Source: JAZDMK01 sp043800975 (GTDB taxonomy: Bacteria; Bacteroidota; Bacteroidia; Bacteroidales; JAHJDW01). From it: a DNA stretch of 20,361 nt. The notes beneath the pieces were generated by a model. The model searched no databases, was not told the DNA's origin, and worked only from the letters and a program-made list of their open reading frames with translations. Every line of letters starts with the position of its first letter. Within the stretch, counting starts at the first letter, position 1. The translations under genes were made by a program, and so were the position numbers. Of this stretch, positions 1 to 8,711 are shown one piece after another. Location of the stretch: the NCBI GenBank assembly GCA_043800975.1, contig JAZDMK010000132.1, positions 1 to 20,361 of the forward strand, read 5' to 3'.

Positions 1-3000
1 CTGTCGAGAATATGCGCAGGTTCGGTGCCTGCCGTATAATACTGCCAGGTGGCGGGATCGCGCCTGCGGCCCCATGCATCAAAATTTGTTTCATCCTGCA
101 TATTCCCGTTCTGATCGAGCAGGCCTGTGATTGAACCCAGATGATCTTTACAAAGATAATAATAAGTATCATTCCCGTTTTCAGTAATCACAATCGCAAC
201 AGGGCCATTGCTTCCGTTTATGTAATGATACTTCTTTTCGGTTACTCCATCGGTTACCACCTCGTAGCTGCCCACATACACTTTCTTTTGCAGTTGGGTG
301 TTTGTAATAGGGTCGGTGAGTATGCTCACGCGCCTTTCTTCATCGGGGCCGTAGATAAATTCATTTTTAAATAGGCCATCTTCTGTTACATTTTTTACTT
401 TACTAAAAGAAGTGTATTCAATGTTCTGATCGTTTTCGGGAACCGTGTTGGGGTTGCCGGTCAGTTTTGTTAATGCATGTATCTGATCGGGGTGATATGC
501 ATAATTGCCCGCATCATCCTTGGTGGCTATGTTTCCGTTGGGCTGGTAAGTGAGCGACACGGGTGTTTGCCCGGCAAGGGTGGCGCTGGTGAGGCGGTTC
601 AGATTATCGTAGGTGAAACTTTCAGTTATGTTCCTTACCATATCCTTGCGCCAGCTCATGTTTCCGGTGGCGGGATCGGTGCTGTACATAAAAAATTGTT
701 TTTTATCACTCACCGTTCCTGTAAGAATAATATTCAGGTTATCGTAATAATCGTACGAGTAATTCACTGGTACATTGTTGCCCAGCAAATCTCTTTCGGG
801 TTTCCCGGTCGAAGTCATCTGCATGGCTGTCCAGATATTGTTGTTGCCCGAGATCACATTATTAAAATAACCGTTGTCGTCGTATTTGTTGGTTATCCCA
901 AAACCATCGGGATAAATAATATCACTCACATTGCCGAAATCGTCGTAGAAATAATTGTAAGTGTAATCAATTCCTTCAATCTTCTCGGTATTGCTGCTCA
1001 TGCGGCCCAGATTATCGTAGGTATAACTGATTTTACCATCGGCGTTGGTGATGCTTTCAGGCTTGCCCAGCCCGTTACCGCTTAACACATATGTATAAAC
1101 TATGGGTTGCTGTCCCTGTTCGGTTTTGGTGTACAGGCGGCCCAACTGGTCATAAACCATTTCATACACATGGCTCATGGCATCGGTTTGCTTGGTCAGT
1201 TCACCTAAAGCGGAATATTCATAGGTGGTGGTTCCTGCATCGGGGTCTGTCAACTTTTTCTGCAAACCATATTTATCGTATTCCATTTCCACCGTTCCGC
1301 TTCCGTCGCTGATGGTTTTGGGTTTGCCATTGCTGTAGTATGTATAAGTAACCGTTCCTCCGTTGTCGGTGGCTTCGGTCAGTTGCCCGGTGGCATCCAT
1401 TGTTTTGGTAGAGATTTGTCCTGCGGGATCGGTAACGGTTGTACTTAATGTGCCGTAAGAATATGAAGTGGTAAGGCTGTTAAAGTTCACCGTGCTTATC
1501 CTGCCGTAATCATCATAAGTGCTTACGGTCCATTTGGGTGTTTCGCTTTGGTAATAGGGCAGCGATTGGCGTATCTGCTGGCCCTTTTCGTTGTATTCGT
1601 TTTCGGCAAACAGTGCGCCGTTCATTCCTTCGGTCTGCACTTTCAGTTCGCGGCCCAGCAAATCGTACCATGTTTTTTTATCGGGGCTGTGTGCGTTCGA
1701 ATTATTTGCAAAAGTAGAATACACGGCCAATGGCGGTGTTCCACTGTTTTCCCAGCTGTAGGTAAGTGTTGAAATTAATCCGTCAGGTGTAATCGTTTTC
1801 ACGGGTCTTCCAAAGCCATCGTAAAAATTGCGTGTGATCAGGCCGTCGGGGCTTTTCGTGGTGAGCATGTTTCCAAAGCGGGGATCGAAAGTGCGTTCCA
1901 CCGTGTTGTTCAATGCATCAGTTTCCTTGATCACAAATCGTCCCTTGCCGTCGTACTCCACATTGTTAAACCGGTTCTGGGCGAGGCCGGTTGCCGATAC
2001 GGTAACCTGATCGGGCAGGCCAAACAGATTGTTGCTGTATGTAAATTCTGTTATTACCTGCTTATCATCAGGGTCAACAATCGGGTCGCTATTTTGAAAA
2101 TGCAACTGCCCGTTGGAATAATATTCAAAGCTTGTTTCTCTTTTGTATAAGTCTTCACCTATTCTTTTAGAAGTAGAAATCTTGCCTTCAGGAAGTGCGG
2201 CAATGTGCCAGTTGGCTATGGAAGTAAAGGATGTTATTTCTTCAGTGGTTTTTAAGATTTCTCCTGATGGAACGCCACCGCTTAATGGACCACCAAAAAT
2301 GTGATCGTAATAATACTTTTCAACCTTATTAGGCAGTCCATCGGTGTTTACTGAGTTTACCGTTATGTTACTTATATCGTGCAAGACGTCTTTATTTGAA
2401 AATTTGTCGGAATAATTAACGAACGTTTTACCATTATGCAAACACAAGTATGCCGGGATGCTTTGAGTAACCGTGGTAAGTGTGCTTAAATTTGCAAAAG
2501 CAGACGTTGAGGAAAGCCATCTGAAATAGAAGTTTCTGCCGGATTCAATGAAAAATTTGTCGTAAAATGTTGCTTCTATTTTCGTTTTATTCACAATATC
2601 ATTCGTAATGAAATCATTAAAACCAAGAAAACCCAAACCCCGGGTATTTACTATTCCATTTTTGTAGATATAAGTGTAATCTTTCCACCCGCCTTTTCCA
2701 TCCGGCATCGTCATTTGTGTTGCCAGAGTAATAGGACGTGCAAACGGATAATTGAACTGCAAATCATAAATTGATTGAAGAACCTGAGTATTTAAAACAT
2801 CACAGTGCCTGACATAATTGTCATAAGTAAATTTAGTTTGGAAGTTCATTCCATCTGAAATCACTTCAGCAAGGTTTGTATTTTCATCTTTATGAAATGT
2901 AATATCTGCTAAAATTGAAATACCCGTCGTTTGGGTTTTGGGTATTGCCCAAATCAAATCAGATTTAGCATCCCAGTTGAAGTCCAGCGGACAAAAAGCC

Positions 3001-5444
3001 CAGAACCCCATGTCTTTTCCTTTAAGAGTATATCCGCCCGGCTGGGTGTATGTATTTGTTTCCGTTAGAAATTCTGTTTTATAGTTATTTTGCGATTGAA
3101 GCACTTGTTTTTTCGCATATTGAACGCTAATAATTGCACCTGTTTCATCCACAGTTGTTGGTCCGTCCTGATAAATGGAAATAATATCGCTCAGTCCGTC
3201 ACCATTGGCATCCGCAACGAAGTGATGATTATCAATTCTTTCACAACTGTTATCATCAGGATCATGTATGATATTCCACTTGTCATCACATTCTTCTATA
3301 TAATTAGTATTGCCAGAAATAGCAGATTCAATTCGTTTATCATAAGTTTTAAATTCCTTACCATCGGAATACAAAAACCACCAGGGTTTGTTTTCTGAAT
3401 CAAAAGGGATATGACACAGCAAATCGCTTTTTCCGTCTCCGTTAAAATCGCCACAATACACATCAAACTTTTCAAATTCAATCCCCGACAAAGGAATTTG
3501 TGGGTCATCATCTATAATGGGAGGGTTTATACCTTCAACGGATGTAACAAGTTCAAAAAGTTGTGAAACGGCATTGTATTTATAAACACTAACATTTCCG
3601 TTTGGAGTTATAACTAAAATATCCTGCTTGCCATCTCCATCAAAGTCAAATGCAGATAACCTGTTTTTGTTGTTGGATGAATAAAAACCAAGTGAAGAAT
3701 AAAAAAGCAAAGATATTGCTGGGCTTGCATTCGTGTAAGCTGTTATAGGAATTGATCCATCAACTTTAACAACGGCTCCAGTTCTTGCATTATAAAAAAC
3801 AGATTCAGGCTTTCCATTCCCGTCAAAGTCCCCAACAAGCATATCAAGATTTTCGGTTGTTGCTATCTGATGACTTGGGCTATAGGATAAGTCTAAAAGC
3901 CACCATTGCTGTCCTGGTCTATAACGATACCTGTTAAAGTCATTTCTTAAAATATCCCCCGCTCCGTTTTTTATAACATATCTTGTAAAATATTCATCAC
4001 GACCATCATTATTATCATCTGCAACGCAAAAGATATCACCACCAAAATGAAAACTTTCCTTATAGGTATATTGATTGCCATTCTTTTCTGTAAGCAAGAA
4101 TAAAGCAGATTTAGTATCGCCACCCTCTTGCCACATTCCAAAAAAGTCCTGTCTGCCATCACCATTAAAATCAAGCGGTATTAACCCCATAAAATTATAA
4201 AAAGAAAAATCATCTGTAAAACCAATTACATTATTTGCTTTTTGAGGAAAATCCATTGAAAATGCATCAGTTTGGTCGCCCCAGTTAATTAAAGTAGAAT
4301 TGAATTGCTGACCGCCAAGGCCGGCTTCGGTTATTTCCTGAAGATTACTTTGCCCGAAATGATTCTGTGTATATCTAAACTGATAGTTTTTAACCACACT
4401 GCCCTCACAAACCGATTTGATTCCTGACAACACTTTGGTATCCGCTATTCCACAACCTGCAACGTACCCAAAATTCACATCCTCTTTCAAAGTATATTGA
4501 AAAACGATTTCATTGTAGGGTTCAATCCCGGCATTTGCGTTACCTGTATATTTTATTTTCGAGATGTAAGACGACCCATTTTCTTGGGTGTATTCAAACA
4601 GCATGTAATTCCCGCTTTGGTCGGTTACTTTATTCAGGCGCCAAAGAAAAGCATATTCGTTGTTGTTTTTGTCTTTTGCTTTAATCCTTGAATCTGCTGT
4701 ATTACCATATTCCAGTATCATTCCGTCTTTTGTATATACTGTAAACCATTGAGGTCCGTTATTAGCATAGCCATTGGCAACAATACGGGAAAACGATTCG
4801 TAAAGAGTTGCATATTCTGTTCCGTCTTCACCATATACAGATCCAACAGTCATTTCTAAACGATTTCCATCCAAGGCAAACAAGTCGTCAGTACCAAAAT
4901 CAACAGGAGCAACTTTTTGATCGTAATAATAATTTTTTTGAATTCTGCTTATGGAAGATAGTCCGGCAAGATCCCACTTCCATCCAAGCAAACCTACTCC
5001 GGATTGACTATTATATTGAATACTTAAATCCGGTTTCATACCAGCAGTTCCGGGTGAAGTAAAAATCGGGATTGAATACGTAGCTGCTCCCGAAGGAGTG
5101 ACACCAGCAGATCCCGCTGTTTTTCCAACCGGAAGATTATAGTCTAAGGTTCGGTTGTCAAGGTTTACAATATTCTGTTGGTAAGGCGTGGGCACCACCA
5201 TCGACCAGTCGATAAATGCTTTGAAATTATTACCCATTCCATTTGCATTCGAGGGTGTGAAGCTAAAACCGGGATTAAGCAAAACTTTGTCCTGACCAAT
5301 GTATTCCCAGTTGCCTGTATTTTCAAGGTTTGGCGTGTTGTCTTCAAGAAACACTCCCGTTTTCTGCTGCAACTGCTGCCCATTAGCTGTAATGGCTAGC
5401 AACATGCAGGTAGATGCTATTAAATATTTTCGAATTTTTTTCAT
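1..5444 (-). CDS. SpvB / FG-GAP / RHS-YD repeat giant secreted protein (3' end beyond the left edge)
   Basis: The frame is open from an ATG at 5444 to the left edge (1,814 codons; I translated it throughout and met no stop). Residues 1-22 form a signal peptide (MKKIRKYLIASTCMLLAITA). Residues ~105-160 carry the SpvB/TcaC N-terminal signature (GVTPSGAATYSIPIF, then LSIQYNSQSGVGLLGWKW). Seven FG-GAP/VCBS-type calcium-loop motifs (DFNGDGRQD, DFDGDGKQD and similar) begin near residues 425, 476, 539, 600, 666, 745 and 821; the last (DFNWDAKSD) is degenerate. From ~1130 there are RHS/YD repeats (YDGFGRP, YDNLGRM, YDNLNRL), ending with the RHS core hallmark DHLGS at 1767-1771. The variable C-terminus after the core lies outside the window, so a toxin tip can be neither confirmed nor excluded. 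Family knowledge: such proteins are surface or toxin-complex-like shells. The gene starts 30 bp after the tail-fibre-like gene and is probably co-transcribed. Codon usage changes inside the gene: AT-rich codons in the FG-GAP part, GC-rich codons in the RHS part. Confidence 0.9.
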   Translation of the reverse strand, partial: MKKIRKYLIASTCMLLAITANGQQLQQKTGVFLEDNTPNLENTGNWEYIGQDKVLLNPGFSFTPSNANGMGNNFKAFIDWSMVVPTPYQQNIVNLDNRTLDYNLPVGKTAGSAGVTPSGAATYSIPIFTSPGTAGMKPDLSIQYNSQSGVGLLGWKWDLAGLSSISRIQKNYYYDQKVAPVDFGTDDLFALDGNRLEMTVGSVYGEDGTEYATLYESFSRIVANGYANNGPQWFTVYTKDGMILEYGNTADSRIKAKDKNNNEYAFLWRLNKVTDQSGNYMLFEYTQENGSSYISKIKYTGNANAGIEPYNEIVFQYTLKEDVNFGYVAGCGIADTKVLSGIKSVCEGSVVKNYQFRYTQNHFGQSNLQEITEAGLGGQQFNSTLINWGDQTDAFSMDFPQKANNVIGFTDDFSFYNFMGLIPLDFNGDGRQDFFGMWQEGGDTKSALFLLTEKNGNQYTYKESFHFGGDIFCVADDNNDGRDEYFTRYVIKNGAGDILRNDFNRYRYRPGQQWWLLDLSYSPSHQIATTENLDMLVGDFDGNGKPESVFYNARTGAVVKVDGSIPITAYTNASPAISLLFYSSLGFYSSNNKNRLSAFDFDGDGKQDILVITPNGNVSVYKYNAVSQLFELVTSVEGINPPIIDDDPQIPLSGIEFEKFDVYCGDFNGDGKSDLLCHIPFDSENKPWWFLYSDGKEFKTYDKRIESAISGNTNYIEECDDKWNIIHDPDDNSCERIDNHHFVADANGDGLSDIISIYQDGPTTVDETGAIISVQYAKKQVLQSQNNYKTEFLTETNTYTQPGGYTLKGKDMGFWAFCPLDFNWDAKSDLIWAIPKTQTTGISILADITFHKDENTNLAEVISDGMNFQTKFTYDNYVRHCDVLNTQVLQSIYDLQFNYPFARPITLATQMTMPDGKGGWKDYTYIYKNGIVNTRGLGFLGFNDFITNDIVNKTKIEATFYDKFFIESGRNFYFRWLSSTSAFANLSTLTTVTQSIPAYLCLHNGKTFVNYSDKFSNKDVLHDISNITVNSVNTDGLPNKVEKYYYDHIFGGPLSGGVPSGEILKTTEEITSFTSIANWHIAALPEGKISTSKRIGEDLYKRETSFEYYSNGQLHFQNSDPIVDPDDKQVITEFTYSNNLFGLPDQVTVSATGLAQNRFNNVEYDGKGRFVIKETDALNNTVERTFDPRFGNMLTTKSPDGLITRNFYDGFGRPVKTITPDGLISTLTYSWENSGTPPLAVYSTFANNSNAHSPDKKTWYDLLGRELKVQTEGMNGALFAENEYNEKGQQIRQSLPYYQSETPKWTVSTYDDYGRISTVNFNSLTTSYSYGTLSTTVTDPAGQISTKTMDATGQLTEATDNGGTVTYTYYSNGKPKTISDGSGTVEMEYDKYGLQKKLTDPDAGTTTYEYSALGELTKQTDAMSHVYEMVYDQLGRLYTKTEQGQQPIVYTYVLSGNGLGKPESITNADGKISYTYDNLGRMSSNTEKIEGIDYTYNYFYDDFGNVSDIIYPDGFGITNKYDDNGYFNNVISGNNNIWTAMQMTSTGKPERDLLGNNVPVNYSYDYYDNLNIILTGTVSDKKQFFMYSTDPATGNMSWRKDMVRNITESFTYDNLNRLTSATLAGQTPVSLTYQPNGNIATKDDAGNYAYHPDQIHALTKLTGNPNTVPENDQNIEYTSFSKVKNVTEDGLFKNEFIYGPDEERRVSILTDPITNTQLQKKVYVGSYEVVTDGVTEKKYHYINGSNGPVAIVITENGNDTYYYLCKDHLGSITGLLDQNGNMQDETNFDAWGRRRDPATWQYYTAGTEPAHILD

Positions 5445-5474
5445 AGAAACATTATTAAAAATGAACGTGATCGA

Positions 5475-6818
5475 TTAGCGCTTTTCTAGTAATTCAATTT
5501 TCTTCTGTTGCTCATCCATTTTTTTGTTCATTTCAATAATGTATAGTGACAGCTCTTCAATTTTTTGAAGTAATAATGCATCCATTTCCCCCAAATTGAT
5601 TCCGTCTTTTTTCACTTCTTCTTCCGAAGGTACACCCGGCAAATGATTGTTCTTCTTGATAAACATTTCAAGATCATAAATTGAAAGTTTATTGTAATTA
5701 GGGTTAAACACAAAATCTGCCCAACTGTTAAGATTTACTTCTACTGCGCGGGCATATATTTTTCCATCAACAGCAAGTTTACCATCTGTTGGAACATCCG
5801 TTGTCCCAATTCCCACTTTGGTATTATTTGTAAGTGCCATATAGTTGTTGTTCCACACCCACAAATCGCCACCATTCCCTGTTGGGTCATCTTTACCAAC
5901 CACCGTTTTTTTCATAGAATAGTAATTTAAAAGCAGTGCACCACCGGTGTTATCACTTGCATCAATATGAGCGTTGGCACCATTATAACCCAGTTCAACA
6001 TAACCCAGATTATTACCAAATCTTCCATATCCGTTTACATCCAATGCTGTTGCAGGGCTGCAATTGCCTATACCCACTTTTTCATACACACACAAATTGG
6101 TAAATTGAACCTGATTCGGTCCAACAATCTGAAGGTTGTTTGCCTTTAGTGTATTCCCCGTTATCGTTCCTTCTGCCAGAACATTTCCGTATACTTCAAG
6201 GCTAACGCCGGGTGTAGGCGGAATGGGCGGGTTGCTGCCACCGCCAATTTTCATGTAATCCTCTACCGCTGCGCTTTTGGTAAAGTTCGAATCGGAAAGC
6301 ATTTTGGTTGAGTTAATTTTATCGGTAATCATCACATGGCTTGTAAACACAGTCCCTGTAATAATGGCATCGCCGTCCACATGCAGTTTTACCTGAGGGC
6401 TGGATGTGCCTATACCAATATTGGCAGTAGATAAACTGATGAGGTTTCCGTTGTCGAGCCTCCAGCCGCTTATTTCAAAAATATCTGAATAGGTTCCGTT
6501 TCCGGTAAGCACCAGATTGCTGTTTCCGTTAAAAGGAAGCATGATTAATTTTCCATCGGTGTTGTAGGTAAGATAACCGCTTCCTGTGCCGGAAAAACTT
6601 TTCATGATAAGTCCGCCATTAATATCCAGCGTCATCCATTCATTTCCGTTCGTTTTAAAAGTAAGGGGCTGGCTATTGATGGTGCCAATGAAATCACCAC
6701 TACTAATATTATTCCCTCCAACCGACCACTTCTGTCCGCCTTGTGAGTATACATTCAAAGAAATAAACATGCCTGCAACCGCAGCAGCAATAAACGAAAG
6801 GGATTTAAAACTTTTCAT
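5475..6818 (-). CDS. Secreted tail-fibre-like protein with C-terminal coiled coil
   Basis: A 447-residue protein. A signal peptide (about residues 1-25, ending near NVYSQ) is followed by glycine- and asparagine-rich beta-type sequence. Three repeats of the GIGT-type motif seen in Bacteroidota tail-fibre/adhesin-like proteins follow: IGIGTSSPQVKLHVDG at 134, VGIGNCSPATALDVNG at 248 and VGIGTTDVPTDGKLAVDG at 335. The C-terminal block from 366 is the typical end of this group (WADFVF, HLPGVPSEEEV, GINLGEMDALLLQKIEEL), and residues ~415-447 form a heptad-rich coiled coil, probably for trimerisation. I see no peptidase S74 (endosialidase chaperone) signature. It lies directly upstream of the RHS gene with a 30-bp gap and no terminator between, so the two probably form one transcript. 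The role is inferred: an exported fibrous partner or stalk for the RHS protein. A phage origin is unlikely, since it has a signal peptide and no virion genes are nearby. Confidence 0.85.
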   Translation of the reverse strand: MKSFKSLSFIAAAVAGMFISLNVYSQGGQKWSVGGNNISSGDFIGTINSQPLTFKTNGNEWMTLDINGGLIMKSFSGTGSGYLTYNTDGKLIMLPFNGNSNLVLTGNGTYSDIFEISGWRLDNGNLISLSTANIGIGTSSPQVKLHVDGDAIITGTVFTSHVMITDKINSTKMLSDSNFTKSAAVEDYMKIGGGSNPPIPPTPGVSLEVYGNVLAEGTITGNTLKANNLQIVGPNQVQFTNLCVYEKVGIGNCSPATALDVNGYGRFGNNLGYVELGYNGANAHIDASDNTGGALLLNYYSMKKTVVGKDDPTGNGGDLWVWNNNYMALTNNTKVGIGTTDVPTDGKLAVDGKIYARAVEVNLNSWADFVFNPNYNKLSIYDLEMFIKKNNHLPGVPSEEEVKKDGINLGEMDALLLQKIEELSLYIIEMNKKMDEQQKKIELLEKR

Positions 6819-6859
6819 AGATGACGGGATTTTTACGATTTATTAAAACTATTTGTCGT

Positions 6860-6890
6860 CAAAGATATTTGGATGATATTTCAAAAACAA
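6860..6890 (-). promoter_or_regulatory. Bacteroidota-type promoter for the tail-fibre/RHS unit
   Basis: Read on the minus strand, TATCTTTG (6867-6860) matches the TAnnTTTG -7 box. It is preceded by TTG (6890-6888) after a 20-nt spacer, within the usual range. Transcription would start near 6854, leaving a leader of about 36 nt before the ATG at 6818. This is a sequence match only. Confidence 0.5.
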
Positions 6891-7362
6891 TAAGGAAATC
6901 ACGTAAATATTTCTGCTTTGCATTTTTAAACCATTATATAATGTGATAATCATTTATACAAAACGAAACTGTTTTTAATGATTAATGCCCCGAGAATTGA
7001 AAAGGTTCCGCATTTTTAAAATCTTTTTTTCATTCTTTAGTGAAACTTCGTGCCTTGGTGTCTTTGTGGCAGGAAAAACCGAAAAATATCAACCACCGCT
7101 TGCCTGCCTTTCTATGTGACTATGTTTTCCTACTGTTTTCTATGTGTTAAAAAATCCGCCAAGTAAAAAAATCTTCTGTGTTCTTCTGTGTATCTGTGTT
7201 TCCGTGGCTTTGTATTTTTTGGTGAATTTTTATTCGCTTCATTGTTTAATTTTTATATGGGCTCATGAATTCGCTCCGCTCAGTTGTGTTTTGGTATTTT
7301 GCCCGCCCGTGTGAACATCCGTTCGGTCGGGGTGGCATTGTATTTACCTTCACTTCTTACCT
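6891..7362. repeat. Intergenic DNA with three short-period repeat clusters
   Basis: I find no convincing gene in this stretch. Three clusters stand out. At 7046-7069 there are three octamers (CTTCGTGC, CTTGGTGT, CTTTGTGG). At 7112-7146 there are four CTATGTG-like words (CTATGTG, CTATGTT, CTACTGT, CTATGTG) spaced 8-10 nt. At 7174-7206 there are four CTGTG-type words (TTCTGTG, TTCTGTG, ATCTGTG, TTCCGTG) spaced 8-10 nt. The remainder is AT-rich to about 7250, then a more GC-rich stretch (7255-7340) in which I see nothing recognisable. Confidence 0.6.
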
Positions 7363-7390
7363 CCTTGTTCTTTATTCCTTGCTCCTTGTT
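7363..7390. repeat. Four-copy heptamer array (CCTTGTT type)
   Basis: Four consecutive 7-mers: CCTTGTT, CTTTATT, CCTTGCT, CCTTGTT. The array abuts the T-run side of the terminator at 7395-7420. It is too short and too degenerate to be coding. Confidence 0.7.
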
Positions 7391-7394
7391 CAAT

Positions 7395-7420
7395 AAAAAA
7401 AGCCCCCGTTTCCGGAGGCT
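7395..7420 (-). terminator. Intrinsic terminator of the helical/CarboxypepD-like gene
   Basis: On the minus strand the stem AGCCTCCG / CGGGGGCT (8 pairs including one T-G wobble) closes a GAAA tetraloop and is followed by a run of seven T. It lies about 50 bp after the stop codon at 7471. The wobble suits minus-strand RNA; on the plus strand the same position would be a C-A mismatch, so the element is oriented for the minus-strand gene. Confidence 0.85.
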
Positions 7421-7470
7421 TCCTCTTTTAACCTAATAATAACAACTAACTATGAAAAAATTCAAAACGG

Positions 7471-8436
7471 TCACGCCGTCGGATTTGCATTTTCAATTGG
7501 CACAAGATAAATCGTCAAATCAACTTCCTCACCATTTTCAACCTTCACATTCGGGTCAACATACGTTTCATACCCCTCACATTCAATGCGCAGATTGTGC
7601 GTTCCACCATCAATAGCTTCAATCAGGCTGTAGCCGTCTTCATCACTTTCATCAGTAAGGTTGTCTTTACCCAAAGTAACCGTTGCCCCCTCAACAGGAA
7701 GGTTGGTATTTGCATCAATCACCGAAATGTTCACCAGTGCTTTCATCGCTTCAACGCTGGCTTCCGATTCAACATTGCTTTTGTGGTGTCCTGTGTCGAT
7801 GATCTGTCTTGCATTTTCAAACTCCATATAAAAACGGTCATTGGTGTCTCTGAACACAAGCATCATCTTATCCACTTCATTTGTCCATAGCAGTCTGATT
7901 TCACGAATCAGTTTCGCAATCTTACGGTTGTTCGATACGCTCCGGCTGTTCGCCACTTCAGGCGCTTCAGCTTCAAGTTTAAATTTGTCAAGCACCGTAT
8001 TCATTTCGCTCAATACCGTGTTATCAGCGCCGTAGCTGTTCAGTATCACAGTGCCGATATTCATCGCCAGATCATAAATACCCTGACAAAAGGGGATTAG
8101 CATATGATCCGGTTTTCTTTTCAGAAAGGTATCTGTCACACGAACTTCACCCATCAAAGAATAATTTTCGGTCTTGCTCGCGTATGCATAAATAGAACCT
8201 GCTACATGCACCGTTTCGCGAACAAGCTTTTCCTTGATTCGGTTTTTGTTTTCTGTAACACCCATAATAGATAATTCCTGTTCTTCAATAATATGCTCAA
8301 GCTCTGCCTCCTTGGTTTTAACTGCCTGTACCGAGTTGGCAAGCTCCGCAATGGTATTGATCAGGGCTGCTTCTTCCTCGCACACTTTCAAAGCCGTGCG
8401 ATTCATGTGCATTTGATTTCTGAATCTTGTTTTCAT
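7471..8436 (-). CDS. Helical protein with C-terminal carboxypeptidase-regulatory-like domain, function unknown
   Basis: A 321-residue protein with no signal peptide or membrane segment. Residues ~15-230 look all-helical. Residues 20-75 are rich in Glu and Lys with heptad-like spacing; this is followed by GSIYAYASKTENYSLMGEV, a segment I associate with a widespread, uncharacterised Bacteroidota family (recollection, not a search). Residues 234-315 are a beta-sandwich of the carboxypeptidase-D regulatory/PEGA-like kind (NISVIDANTNLPVEGATVTLG, then DEDGYSLIEAIDGGTHNLRIECEGYETY). That domain is usually found in exported proteins, so its place here behind a helical, apparently cytoplasmic region is unusual. 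The C-terminal part is acidic. The gene is monocistronic: a terminator lies 50 bp downstream, and three 21-bp direct repeats lie about 100-160 bp upstream. The start at 8436 is the first ATG of the frame; ATGs at codons 9 and 11 are alternatives. Confidence 0.8.
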   Translation of the reverse strand: MKTRFRNQMHMNRTALKVCEEEAALINTIAELANSVQAVKTKEAELEHIIEEQELSIMGVTENKNRIKEKLVRETVHVAGSIYAYASKTENYSLMGEVRVTDTFLKRKPDHMLIPFCQGIYDLAMNIGTVILNSYGADNTVLSEMNTVLDKFKLEAEAPEVANSRSVSNNRKIAKLIREIRLLWTNEVDKMMLVFRDTNDRFYMEFENARQIIDTGHHKSNVESEASVEAMKALVNISVIDANTNLPVEGATVTLGKDNLTDESDEDGYSLIEAIDGGTHNLRIECEGYETYVDPNVKVENGEEVDLTIYLVPIENANPTA

Positions 8437-8532
8437 GGCTGAAACTTTTTAAATTGTTATTTTTTCTTTTAGCTCCAGACCCGTCAACATTGGCGAATCT
8501 TGATACTAAGATAGCATTCCCCGCGCAAACAG

Positions 8533-8596
8533 TCAATATCCGATAAAGCAACGGTCGCTATCATTAAGTTAACGGTCGTTTCCGATAAGTTAACGG
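8533..8596. repeat. Three 21-22 bp direct repeats upstream of the helical-protein gene
   Basis: Units at 8533-8554 (22 nt), 8555-8575 (21) and 8576-8596 (21). Each ends in AACGG (AAAGCAACGG, AAGTTAACGG, AAGTTAACGG), and units 1 and 3 share TCCGATAA. The 9-mer GTCAATATC occurs on both sides, at 8532-8540 and 8603-8611. A 21-bp step is two helical turns, so the copies face the same side of the DNA. They lie 97-160 bp upstream of the start at 8436. They could be regulator sites or simply another product of the local repeat-forming process. Confidence 0.7.
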
Positions 8597-8711
8597 AGAT
8601 ATGTCAATATCTATATATGATACAACACATGCAACATAAATCGATTAATCTACACCACCCTCATACCAGCACTTGCAAAATTCAGTGCCGTCATATTAGA
8701 AAAAAACTAAT

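Noticed and set aside
477..1085. Long plus-strand open frame opposite the RHS gene
   Set aside because: It is antisense to continuous, well-recognised RHS/YD repeats and has no family features or promoter; it reflects the codon pattern of the real gene.
5475..6818. Prophage tail fibre
   Set aside because: It has a Sec signal peptide, no neighbouring virion or integrase genes, and pairs with an RHS gene.
7452..7616. Plus-strand frame beginning ATGAAAAAATTC after the terminator hairpin
   Set aside because: It overlaps the 3' end of the minus-strand gene, encodes a His/Gln-rich shadow peptide, and the hairpin is oriented for the minus strand.
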